Of a DNA stretch of 64,000 nt, positions 34,114 to 44,849 are shown one piece after another. How positions within the stretch are numbered: the stretch's first letter is position 1; the number at the start of each line of letters is the position of its first letter. Position numbers and translations under genes: made by a program. This DNA comes from Limnanthes douglasii subsp. nivea (lineage: Eukaryota; Streptophyta; Magnoliopsida; Brassicales; Limnanthaceae): NCBI GenBank assembly GCA_036936605.1, contig JAUPFV010000005.1, positions 155,187,195 through 155,251,194 on the forward strand. Reading direction: 5' to 3'. Below the pieces are notes generated by a model. The model did not search any database and was not told where the DNA came from. It saw only the letters and a program-made list of their open reading frames with translations.

Positions 34114-34925
34114 GGTTACATTGTGTACTTTATGTTTGAAAGACTAAAGTCCGTGGATGGCAAAGGAATTTTGTTGCATTGTTTTTTTAATATTTATGAT
34201 GTAAAACTTTAAAATCCTTGAACAGTCAAGGTATTTTGAATACCAGAGATCGGTTTTAATCCGATCAGATTTTAATATCATATTCCTCTTTGTTTAAATT
34301 TTGTTTAATTCTGTATGGGCAACGTTTAAATAACCTTCAATATTTCAGATGTGTTGAACAAAAGTATCAGATATCTTCAACCACATGTGTTTAATAAATG
34401 TGATCAAGTGTTCAATATATCTGATCAACTCAAAGACATTTGAGAGCCGGGGTGCTTAATAAGTGTTTAATATCCGAACTGAAACAAAATTACACAAGAC
34501 TTTTGAAGAAGGCATAAGATATTATTGAAAAACCCGGACACCTCATTAATACCTCCCTGCACCTCCAGGTTAGGAAAGAGTATGCCCCCTAATATTTACA
34601 TTGATACTTAAAAAGTAAATATTTACAAAAAAAAATTATTTTCTAAGTATAACCTGAGATGTTTGATATTCCATGGGTGTTTTAATGCTCTCCTTTCTTT
34701 GTCTTGGATCCTGTATGTTCTTGGTTTAACCTTCTCACATACCACATAAGGGCTTTCCCAGTTCAGAGTCAGCTTAACAAACTGCTTTTCCTTGGAGTGT
34801 AAAAATACCTTTCTTAAGACTTTGTCCCCTATTTGAAAATCTCTTCTTTTAACTTTGGAGCAAATCTACTCCTTATCAAGCCTTGGTAATGCGATATTCT
34901 CAAATGCGCTTTAACTCTTCTTTCT
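34114..34925. other. Gypsy internal spacer between the two opposite ORF sets
   Basis: The convergent 3' ends of the plus-strand extra ORF and the minus-strand polyprotein meet here. Minus-strand remnants near 34660-34920 read like the integrase C-terminal domain (VLRKVFLHSKEKQFVKLTL is open there). No other gene is supported. Confidence 0.5.
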
Positions 34926-37900
34926 TCAATCAAATCTAACTGATTCTTTGATTGCTATATCATTAGCCTGTTCGGAATAGTTTTGGACTCTGTGAGATGG
35001 TAAAGTCGCTTCTATGGGATTAATTGCATACATCCCATATACCAGATCAAAAGGAGATTCCTCTGTAGCAGATCGATTTGTAGTTCGGTAGGCCCACAAT
35101 ACTTCTTGTAAATAACTTGCCACTTTCTTGCAGCTCCCTCCAAATTTTTTTAATCCGGACAACATTGTCCTATTGGAAACTTCAACCTGCCCATTTTCTT
35201 GAGGATGAAAAAGGAGAATAAAAACAATGTTGGATTCCTCTCGAGGCGCAGAACGCTTGCATGTCTTTATTATCAAATTGTGGCCCATTGTCATTAGTAA
35301 TTTTTTGGGGAACCCCAAATCTGCAACATATGTTAGATAAAATAAATTTAATAACTTCTTTCGAAGTGGTTCCAGCCAAAGAAACTGTCTCTATCCACTT
35401 AGAAAAATAGTCAATAGCGACTATGATTGTTCTACATCCACCGGATGCCATAGGAAGAGGCTCAACTAGATCCATACCCCATATGGCAAAGGGTTTTGGT
35501 TTAGATATGGATTCCATAGGAACTTCTAGCACATGAATTTCATTTCCATACTTTTGACATGAATCATACCTTTTCACCATCTCTTTAGTATCTGTCATTA
35601 TGGTTGGCCAGTAGTACCTGCTAATAGAACTCTTCTGGTTAGGGCCATATAGTCACAGTTCGCAGAACCTTCTCCATCATGTAGTTTAGACAACATAACT
35701 TGGGATTCTTTAAATCCTAAGCAACGTAGGAGAGGTCTGCTGAAAGAATTCTTGTAAAGAACTTCTCTTAATATCAAGAAACCACAAGCTTTGTACTTGA
35801 TTTTCTTAGCCACAATTTTATCCGGAGGAAATATCCCATCGAAGATAAACCGAAGAAGATCATATCTCCAATCTTTAGGTTGAATAACAAGTATACTCGT
35901 ACTTTCTTTACTTTTTTTTCTTGACTTGTCTGTATGGAAGGACATTCCTGCGCAAGAATCTATGGGTAAGATTCAGAATAAGCTATAGTTTCGAAAGAGT
36001 CTGCCTGTGTATTTTCCGATCTAAGAATGTGTTCATAGTAGATATTTTTAAAGTTTACGGCAACTTCTTTCAACATAAGCAAGTATTTAACGAACTGTTC
36101 TTTCTTTGCTTCAGATTTCCCTTGAACATGGTGAATCAGCAATTGAGAATCACTCATTAACCGGACTCAATTTGCCCCACATAGGAGACCAGCTTAAGAC
36201 CAGCTATGGCTGTTTCATATTCAGATTCATTGTTAGAAGCTCTAAAGCCAAAATATATGGCCTGGTACATATTTTCACCATAGGAGAAGTTAAACAAATT
36301 CCAGCCCCACAACCCGTAGTACTTGATCTACCATCAGTTTGAACTACCCATTCTTTCTTAGACCGATTTTCTGATTCATGTCAGGAAGATCTATCAGCAT
36401 GAAATTCTACCAAGAAGTCAGCCACTGACTGGGCTTTAATTGATGTTTAGAGTGAAAAATAAATATCATAATCACCCAGCTCCACTGACCACTTGGTCAT
36501 TCTTCTTGACACATTAGCTTTCTGAAGAACATTTTTCAAGGGGAAAGATGTTCGAACAACAATGAAATGAGCTTGGAAGTATGGTCTCATCTTTCATACT
36601 GCAATTAATAGGGCCAATGCCAATTTTTCCAACTTCAAATATCTTCTTTCAGCATCCAATAGACTCTTACTGATGTTGTACACCGTACGAGGGTAATTGT
36701 CCACCTCTCTTATTAGCACAACACTTATTGTATATTCGGATACAACTAGATATACATAGACCTTTTCCCCCCGAACACGTTTGAAAATATTTTTAGGTGA
36801 AGAAAAATGCTTCTTGATTTCAATAAAAGCATGGTCACACTGTGGAGACCAATTAAAGTATGTAGCATTCCTCAACACTTGGAAGAATGGAGCGCACTTG
36901 TTTGATGATCTTGAAACAAACCTATTCAACACAGCCAATCGTCCTGTCAATCTTTGAACTTCTTTAATATTCCAGGAGGGTTCATTGCTAGTAAGGCATT
37001 AAATTGATCCGGATCAGGCCGAATTCCCTTCTCACTTATTATGTCGCCCAAGAACTTTCCAGGTCGAACCCCAAATACACATTTTTAGGGTTTAATTTTA
37101 AATTTACTGCCTCTAAGCTAGAGAATATTTCTTGAATGTCAGATATATGTGCATCTTCCTCCAAGCTTTTAACCATCATATCATCTATGTAAACCTCCAT
37201 GTTGCTGCCAATTTGATTAGCAAAAGCTTTATTCACCAACCTCTAATAAGTGGCCTCAACATTTTTCAATCCAAACAACATTACCATATAACAATGAAGA
37301 CCTCTGTCTGTGATGAAAGTAGTGTGATCTGGTTGTACCCTGAAAAAGCATCCATAAAATAAAATTTCTTATTTCCAGAGGTAGAATCCATTAACTCATC
37401 TATTCGAGAAACGGGATAAAGATATTTGGGGCATTCCCTATTAAGGTCAGTGAAATCATTGCACATGCGCCACTTGACATACGTTTTCTTGACCAGAACA
37501 GGGTTGGCAGTCCACAAAGGGTATTGAGATTCTTTAATGTGACCCATCTTGGTTAAACGGTCAACTTCTTGAACAATCACATCTGATTTTTCCTTTAAAA
37601 AAAGATCTTCTCTTTTGTACGACTGGCATAATATCACTCCGGATTGACAATTTATGGGAAATAATATCAGCTGGCACTCTAGTGACATCACTATTACACC
37701 ATGTAAAAACATGTTGATTATTCATCAAAAAGGATAATAATCTGTACTTTAAATTTGATGCCAGCTTGGAACAAATTTTAACATTCTTGCCCTTTGCGGG
37801 GGAGTAGGTTACAACCTCCTCAATAGGTATTATAAAACTGGAGCCTCCCTGGGATCATCAAATTTATTTCCTCAACAGAAGGCTCCAATAGCTGCTAATC

Positions 37901-40290
37901 TTTGTTTACTCTGACTTCCCCTAGAGTTTTAGGGGCAAGGGTTGTTGCATAGCATTCCCTGGTTATCTTCTGGCTGCTCCGGACAACACCTACTTGTCCC
38001 TAGACAGCATACTTCAAACATTGGTGGACCGTAGAGGCTACAACATGCATTCTGGAGAGCCAAGACCTCCCAAATATTTCATTGCAAGATGTTGGGAAAT
38101 CCACCACAACAATAGTAATCTTACCATCTTTTTAAAGGATCTTTTGCGCAACAACATTTCCTCTTCGAACTCACCACTCACATCTGTAGAACTTCATGTG
38201 AAGCGTACAAGGGTTATGTTCGAAAGTTGTATAACCAAAGGGTTTCTCATTTTCTTGTAGGAGCTTAAAAATAGGATGTTTGCCGAACTACATGTATCAA
38301 TCAGAATTCGTTGTTTATCATTTCCCCCTATTTATGCCCTTTATTACTACCGCATCTTTATGAGGCCCTGTAATGTCTCTCGGGTCATCCTCATCAAAAA
38401 CTATAAAGGGAGATGGGGATTGATATTGGTGGGTGGACATTCCACCATCCAACTGGGTGGCCAAATTATGGATATGCTTCTTCCTTGATGAAGTAGAAGG
38501 CGCAGTCACAGTATTCCCTCCTAAGATAGTTAGTGATTCAAAAAAGTTAATCAGACCGGAAACCGTTTTGGTCTTGTCTGTTATCACTCCCACCTGATTT
38601 CGACTCGGATCTAGATCAAGATACTCAAAGTCTACATCAAATCTTTCAACAATTACCATTGCACCCTCTTATGTAGATGTCCCAGAATTGTTCGAAGGAC
38701 CAGCCCGGGGAGTACTGGTATGCGCATTATCTGGTCTGCTTCCCCTCGCTTTTTGACATAGGCCCCCAACTTTCCCCTTTCAATGAGGTTCTGGACCTCC
38801 TGATTCAAGGCTATACAATCATGAGTATCATGGCATATGTTATTGTGGTATTGGCAAAAACGAGTGCTCCGATTTTCTTCGGGGGATTGCAATGTTACTG
38901 GCTTTCTAACATGCACCTCATTCTTAGTCTTGTCATAGATTATAGCCACACTCTTCCCCAATTCAGAAAACCACTCAGGCTGAACCCAGGGCCCCCTCTT
39001 ATTTCTGACTTGTTGGCTCTGAGTTTGGTTAGACTGATTTTGCCTTGACTGGTTGGACCCCTGTCTAGTCTCTTTTGCCCTGTAACTGGACTGATTAGTA
39101 GTTGGAGAAGTTGTTGCTGTAGTAGTACACCTCACTTAACGGTGTACTCTGGTTTTCTTAATCTCTTCAACGTTGATTTGTTTACCCACCTGATTCAACA
39201 AACCACCCCAGGTCATCGCCTTCTTCGAGTCACTAAATCGGCTAAATTACTTGGGTTTAAACCTTGCCTCAAGGAAGCAATTGCAACTTGTTCAAAACAA
39301 TATGCTAGCCCATTCTTTGTGTTCACAAAACGAATGATGTATTTATTCAGGGAGTCGTTAGGCTCCTGAGTACAATGGATACTGGTGTCCCCATTACCCT
39401 TGAGTTCCTTACTTCCAACAAATTTCCTCCGGAAGGCAACCCAGAATGTATCAAAAAACTTTATACACCCCTGAGGGAGACTGTTTTACCATTTGAGGGC
39501 ACTTCCTGTGAAAGTTTGGGAGAAGGCCCTACACAATAGCTTGTCATCATCATCAAAATTCATCATGAAGTTCTTTAACTGCTCCAGATGGTTGTCCGGA
39601 TCTCGACTCCCATCAGATTTCTCCATTTTGGAGCTATTAAACCTCTTAGGAAGATGTCCGGAGAGTATTTTTACAGACAAAGGTGATTGTCTCCAACTTT
39701 TGCTACAGCTAAAAATAGTGTCTTCGTTAGCGGTTGCAAAAATACATGGTTCTGACTGAAAAGCAAAAGAATCAATCAGCAACTGACCAATATGTTGGTT
39801 GGCTGATCCATTACCCTTGCCATGGTGCCTCTTAAGCCTGTCATACATATCCCTATATCTTGAATGTTTTTTAGTCAACCTCATTTTCGTTTTTGACCTT
39901 CCCTCATCATTACTTGAAGATAATGATTCTTCAAGCTCTGCCTCATTTGATGAGCTGCTAGAGGACTCACATGCAGAACTTTCAACGGGTTTAGATCGGT
40001 GTGTCTTCTTGGAGCTGAGATGGGTTTTCAAAGACTACTCGTTTTCTCTAGGATTGTCAATGTGGTGAAGTACTGGCGCTCCAGACTTTTCCTTAACTCT
40101 ATTTTCTACTTGTTTTATTGCTCATAGTGCCTTTATTTCAGCTCCCAACTGGTCTCTCTCTTCGATAGCATACTCATTGTTTTCCCTTGCAACTTCCACC
40201 TCAGGAAGTGGAACATTCTGCTCATTCAGATTCTTTCGTACAACTTTTCTTACTGGTTTTGAATTGTGAAATTCAGGCACCGTTGTGCTC
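34926..40290 (-). pseudogene. gypsy Gag-Pol polyprotein, frameshifted
   Basis: Read on the minus strand. Gag at 39486-40031 is a Ser/Glu-rich start followed by RDPDNHLEQLKNFMMNF and FTGSALKW. Its C-terminal part at 38653-39135 ends with YHNNICHDTHDCIALNQEVQ, a degenerate zinc-knuckle-like region. The protease near 38300 reads RILIDTCSSANILF, where the usual DTGSS has become DTCSS. RT is at 37281-37712 (WRMCNDFTDLNRECPK, FMDAFSGYNQI) and 37039-37239 (YIDDMMVKS active site). RNase H is in 36594-36950 and 35960-36157 (SDSQLLIHHVQGK). Integrase is at 34926-35598 (WGMDLVEPLPMA, TNDNGPQFD, HPQENGQVEVSNRTM for D, D, E). At least eight breaks separate these pieces, so no functional polyprotein can be made. 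Confidence 0.9.
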
Positions 40291-40306
40291 CCACTGTGGT
40301 CGCCAA
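40287..40306 (-). other. Primer-binding site of minus-strand gypsy
   Basis: On the minus strand TTGGCGACCACAGTGGGAGC lies two bases inside the 5' LTR (40309-40664). The TTGGCGACCAC..TGGG form is typical of plant gypsy elements. Confidence 0.8.
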
Positions 40307-40308
40307 TT

Positions 40309-40664
40309 TGATGTGGTTAATTTTTGTTTAAGGGTAATTTTATAAAATAGTTTATGAATTTAATGTTTAGAGTAAAGAGTAGTGAGATAATTAAGTTGTG
40401 TGCTAGCAGTAAATTCTGATTACCCTCACTAATGAAAGTGGTTGAGGTATTTATACTTAATTATTGACTCATGGGCCTATTGGGTCGGATAGTGAAGTTG
40501 GGTCAAGTTTAAGAACCCATTAGTAATTTGGTGAAGTGACCGGCATCTAGTTTAGTCACCATTTATTATGTTTGTACTGTTCGGTATTTTACAATAGTGG
40601 TTATGGTCCGAACTGCCCATCGGATTAAGTCAAGACTCAGCATCTAAAATATCCAATCTCATCA
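40309..40664 (-). repeat. 5' LTR of minus-strand gypsy element
   Basis: 356 bp with ends TGATGAGATT...CCACATCA on the minus strand, followed on the plus side by the target duplication GTTAC at 40665-40669. Confidence 0.9.
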
Positions 40665-40669
40665 GTTAC

Positions 40670-40894
40670 AGTTCTCTTTTTGAAGAAACATGTTCCAAAT
40701 ATGCTTTTTCTGAAGATGGCGAGGAGTCAAATAAGGATCTTATTTCTGTCCTCTTAAAAAGAAAGAGGAAACGAGACCAGATGGAAGAAGATGAAGACAC
40801 TGAAGACGAAGAAAAAGATTCAAAAGAAGAAGATTCGGAGGAAGATGAATCAAACGAAGAGGAATCTGAAGACGATGAAGAATACTCTGACTGA
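40670..40894 (+). CDS. Acidic protein ORF, 3' part (split by gypsy insertion)
   Basis: 74 codons and a TGA stop, in frame with 30779-30919 once the gypsy element and one copy of GTTAC are removed. It begins SSLFEETCSKYAFSEDGEES, has a basic patch LLKRKRKRDQ that could be a nuclear signal, and ends in a Glu/Asp/Ser run (the last 35 residues are nearly all E, D, S or K). Such tails occur in chromatin-binding proteins, but composition alone proves nothing. Confidence 0.55.
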   Translation, partial: SSLFEETCSKYAFSEDGEESNKDLISVLLKRKRKRDQMEEDEDTEDEEKDSKEEDSEEDESNEEESEDDEEYSD

Positions 40895-41253
40895 TGGTTA
40901 GGTGAAGAATATGCTGTTATTTTTTTTTAACTAGGGGTAGAAGCATGTTTATCTTTTTTTTGTTTTTTGATGACCATAATCAACATGGAGACTAAGGGTT
41001 TGCTCAATCAGAGTTTGAACATGGAGAATATGTTTTTAAATGTGTTTAAGCTTGTATTTGGTTTATTGAACTTACCATGTATTGCACTTGTTTCATAATG
41101 AACTTAATCCTTTTATTTATCTGTTTGTATTCATATTTTACCACATACATCAAAACCATGTATTTTAGTTATCATGGGTTTTCAATCTATCCCCACAAAA
41201 AATATAGTTAGTTATGAGCTGGTTTAGCAACTGCCAAAAAAATGTACTTAAAT
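40895..41253. other. MULE spacer downstream of acidic ORF
   Basis: AT-rich, no ORF supported. Probably the 3' untranslated region of the acidic ORF. Confidence 0.4.
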
Positions 41254-41545
41254 TCAAGATTTCGCATCTACCATAGTATAATATTTATGATTATGCAAGG
41301 TTGTGCATCTATAAAAATATTGAGTATTTGATTATCCTAGATTATGCATCTATCAGACCGATGTATTTGGTGTCAGTTGTTTCGCATCTATCATAAATAA
41401 AATAATTTGTTATTAAACGTTTCGCATCTAGTAAAATTAGTAATCTTCGAAAGCTTGTTTCGCATCTAACAAGTCCATCTTTGTTGGTTATTAAAGGTCT
41501 CGCATCTACTAGGTAAATATAATAGAAGGTTTCGCATTTATCATC
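41254..41545 (+). repeat. Motif cluster G (TTTCGCATCTATC)
   Basis: Eight copies (for example gtttcgcatctatcat at 41379-41394) between the acidic ORF and the 3' end of the minus-strand transposase. The strand is the same as in clusters A-F on the other side of the gypsy insertion. The minus-strand ORF over it (41342-41620) is a repeat artefact. Confidence 0.85.
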
Positions 41546-41621
41546 CATCATAATGTTCCAATCTATTGTCATTATGACAAAACAAGTTAGAAAACTAAAA
41601 GTATCAAAAATTACATTCATT

Positions 41622-43060
41622 TTACAAAATATCTACACATGTTCGTCTATTATGACCAGATTTACGACGACAAGAACACATTATAACACGAATACTTGAT
41701 TCTCCTTTAGATGGAATTCTTTTCTTCTTAGGTCGTCCAGCTCTCCTTTTTAAAACTGAAGGAAGTAAATCTGGAGAAGTTGTTGAAGTAAATTCTTGAC
41801 CAAAAGTAGTAAATGCATTTATACCACATGACTATGTTGCCTTATAAGATCTTACAAAATAGCATGGCTCAACATATATATATATATATATAATAACGCA
41901 GCTAAAGAATGAGAACAAGGGAAACACTCGTGTTGCCACGCACCACAAGAACAAGTACGTACGTACACCAAGATCAACAACCATAACAGGATCACAAAAT
42001 ACTTCATGCAAAAGAGGAGTAGACGAATGAACTATCCATGAACGATCTTATTCCACATTAGCTCTACAATTTTTATCAAATTCAGGACACAAATCGCTAG
42101 TCCAACGTTCAGCATCACCAAAACGTTTCAAAATTTGACTCATTTCTAAAACTCTAATCCTATCAATTAACTCCAGTATAGGGAAACCACAAAATTGTTG
42201 GACTTGATTGACAAAAGACTCAGGTGGAGTAGATGCCATAGAACCATACCTCTTGCCTTTGAGAAAAGCACAAGCATATTTGTTAGGAGATATATTATCA
42301 CAAAAACTTCCAACCTTCTCACCTCCCTGTTTAAGAAAGTCATCCATATATTGATTAAACAAATTCTGATTAGCAACATATGTACATCTTTTAAACAGTT
42401 TAACCATAGTATCTTTAAATTTTGTCGATGTAGCCCTTAAACAATGCCTTAAATAATTTAAAGATGATAAAGACAGTATCCATGATGGCAATCTGGAAAT
42501 ATAACAGATACAGCAGTAACAATACTTAAATGACGATCACTAATAAATGTGATTTCCTGATCCAAAAAATAGGGTTTCAACATCTCCATAAAACCATAAC
42601 CAATTCTCAGTATCTTGAGACGCAACAATACTAAATCCAATAGGGAAAATGCCTGCAAAAAATATATAGAAGAAAAAACAGTATAAATGCCTCATTATAA
42701 GAGGTTTTGCAACTATTACTTTATTGATATACAAATGTTTCGCATCTACCAAATTAGCTATAGTTGTTTCGCATCTATCACATTAATGATACATTAAGCG
42801 TTTTGCATCTATCACGTTAGTTATTCAAAAGGTTTTGCATCTATTGTATTTTACTCCAAGCATATTTTTACAAATTTAGATGTAACATAATTAAAACAAT
42901 AGATAATAAAAACTCACCATTGTTACCATATTTGGCTATAACAGATAGCAAAACCCCATTATATTTTCACGTTAAAAAAATCTAATCAACAAATAAAACT
43001 TGACGACAAGAATTGAAACCATAGAGACAAGAGCCGAATGCTGCGAAACCATGCTTGAAC
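41622..43060 (-). pseudogene. Mutator-like (MudrA) transposase, 3' exons
   Basis: Exon at 42918 to about 43060 ends KYNGVLLSVIAKYGNNG, just before a GTGAGT donor. The intron 42653-42917 ends in TTTTTTGCAG. The last exon, 41622-42652, starts with FPIGFSIVASQDTENWLWF, then FISDRHLSIVTAVSVIFPDC with HHGYCLYHL, and later KGKRYGSMASTPPESF, all core patterns of MULE transposases. A SWIM zinc finger follows at 41890-41955 (TCSCGAWQHECFPCSHSLAA). A basic tail GRPKKKRIPS and the zinc-knuckle-like CSCRRKSGHNRRTC precede the TAA. Frameshifts at about 42540 and 42490 and missing N-terminal exons mark it as a pseudogene. The protein would cut and paste the MULE. Confidence 0.85.
42697..42846 (+). repeat. 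Motif cluster H in the transposase intron
   Basis: Five copies (for example gtttcgcatctatcac at 42767-42782), all on the plus strand although the host gene runs on the minus strand. They lie fully inside the 42653-42917 intron. Confidence 0.85.
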
Positions 43061-43289
43061 ACATTGGTTTCTAAAAAATACTCCAGTATGTAATTGTGTG
43101 TACAACCTTACTCAACCTATTGGTTTCTAAAATACCGAGACAATGGCCTATTTGTAAAAATTCATGTAATTGTGTGTACAACCTTACTCAACCTCAAATA
43201 ATGGGTTGAATGAATCTCTTCGCACTCACTGGTATAAAACGTTAAATTTATTGTTGGTCTCATAAATTATAGCATTTGAAATTACCGCA
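43061..43289. other. Junction with a duplicated 31-bp phrase
   Basis: The phrase atgtaattgtgtgtac plus aaccttactcaacct occurs at about 43087-43117 and again at about 43169-43199, and 'ttggtttctaaaa' also recurs. No gene. The right MULE border and the left border of the next gypsy remnant lie in or near here. Confidence 0.6.
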
Positions 43290-44275
43290 AAATTTTAATG
43301 TTAGTCAATTGGAGAAATACGACGAGATCATAGACAAGGAGGGCCATTCCAAGCACTTCACGGATGTCATAATGAAATTGCTCAAAGATAATTGTTTGTG
43401 GTATCGAGCTTTCTCAATGACCCAATGGAGAAGTTCCTTGAACTAGTTCAGTCAGCTGACCTCGAGGTCTATCACAAGATTTGATATCTTAATGGGCACT
43501 CTTTAACTATCTGTTATGTGAAAGCAAAATAACAAAGAATCATGGAGACCATATAATAATTTTCAAGAATCGTAACAGGGAAATTTTAAAGGATTATATA
43601 CATTATTTTGTGCACACCAATATTAGCATCGAAGAGCATCGTGAAGAGGTGTTTGTTGCTTCTTTTAGGTAGGGACTTCTCACCGCAACCACCTTATCCA
43701 ATGGGGTCTTATGTAAAAAAATTCATAATTTTGGCATGATAATGGAACAAATATATTTTACACAATCGCTCCGACGAGATTATGCATCTGAGTGGGTTCC
43801 TGGTTGGTATATCCTAGCGTGTTACCAGTCACCTCAGGTGCGTATAGAAAGCCCAAACCAATTTAGGCGATATCATCAAATAGTGAACCATCTCCCCATA
43901 CCTACCATTGCGTCAGTGCAGCCACGATTGGTTCAAGATATGTTCATAGAGAAGCTGCAGATTGGAGCACATTGGCCCGCCATAATAGGTAGAGGTCGGG
44001 ACGATCGAAGAGATATGTGGGTGAATCATGAGTATTTTTCTTAGTTAAATGAGAAAGCGGTGCAATTCTACCATGAAGTAAACGGGCAAGGACGACTTAC
44101 GCTTCATCCCTATATTACTAAGCCATGGGATGATAAAAATAGTAAGTACTACAAGTGCCATAATAACATCGATCATTGGACGATGTACTATACAATATTA
44201 AGAGATGAAATCCAAAGTCTAATAAATAGTGGCAAGTTATTGCAGTATGTAACAAATAATGACAAGGCTTAGAGA
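43290..44275 (+). pseudogene. gypsy gag remnant, plus strand
   Basis: About 43290-43500 reads SQLEKYDEIIDKEGHSKHF and later LWYRAFSMTQW, the gag-core style. 43736-44044 is open (RRDYASEWVPGW ... SVQPRLVQDMFIEKLQIG). 44060-44272 reads HPYITKPWDDKNSKYYKCHN and then TILRDEIQSLINSGKLLQYV, the usual C-terminal end of Tat-type gag ('YC.fH...GH.t..C..Lk.eIe.LI..G.L.qfv'). Stops and shifts separate the pieces. No RT or integrase follows, so the pol region was lost by deletion. Confidence 0.7.
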
Positions 44276-44849
44276 GATGGTATGAATAGACTGGGATCCG
44301 CCAAAATACGATGATAAGGGATTCGTCGAGTTGTACTAGTGCATGAGCAAAATGGTGTGGTAGTTGGACGTGATTTGACTATCGGTCATCTAGATCATGG
44401 TCTAGACCGCCGCAAAAAGCAAGTCGTCTTCATAAGTTAAATACTCGATTCAGATCTCGAGTGTCATGTGATCCAATTTATTTTGGGAGGGAATAATCCT
44501 TTAATAGAATAGTAGCTTTTCCGACTATGTGTGACGATTGAGATAGCTTCTACCATGGTTGAAATTTAGAGTGAAAACTGGTGTGGCCTAAAGAAATTGT
44601 TTGCTTATTTTTACATACGTATTACAAACAAGTGTGGGAACATAATACAAAATGCTTCATGCACCCGTGGACTTTCAGCGGTTTGAGAAGATAATAAAAA
44701 TACAGCATGTGCACGGGTTGCTTGGGGACTTTAAGTTCAAAAAAAAAAAAAATAACGATAATACAAACAGCTACTTGAATCTAGCATTGGGAACAATCCC
44801 GGTAGTAAGAAGAGCGGTAGAGGCAGTTACATCGGCCTCAGAGCCCTGA

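Larger units (their letters stand above)
30920..40664 (-). mobile_element. Ty3/gypsy LTR retrotransposon, Tat-like, minus strand
   Basis: The 9745-bp element has 356-bp LTRs at 30920-31275 and 40309-40664 and a 5-bp target duplication GTTAC (30915-30919 and 40665-40669). LTR ends are TGATG..CATCA in the right copy and mutated to TAATG..CATTA in the left. On the minus strand the order is primer site, gag, protease, RT, RNase H, integrase, then a region whose plus strand carries a spliced extra ORF, then a polypurine tract. This is the full Tat-type plan. Frameshifts and stops break the polyprotein. The LTRs differ at roughly 20 or more sites by eye, so the insertion is not recent. Confidence 0.93.
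23100..43060. mobile_element. Large VANDAL/Kaonashi-like MULE, split by a gypsy element
   Basis: Within this span are a minus-strand Mutator-type transposase (41622-43060) and a plus-strand multi-exon gene with a C-terminal Ulp1/C48-like domain (24304-29663). MULEs carrying a second gene of this sort are known in plants: Arabidopsis Kaonashi and VANDAL elements, and a melon MULE with a Ulp1 domain. Non-coding parts on both sides of the gypsy insertion share the same short motif, TTTCGCATCTATC, which ties 23.7-30.4 kb and 41.2-42.9 kb together as one element. I find no long terminal inverted repeats, so the outer limits are approximate; VANDAL MULEs also lack them. The element is no longer complete, since the 5' part of the transposase is missing or unrecognisable. 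Confidence 0.75.

Noticed and set aside
43087..43199. 31-bp direct repeat considered as MULE terminal repeat
   Set aside because: Both copies are on the same strand and lie on the same side, and no inverted partner was seen near 21460-23300.
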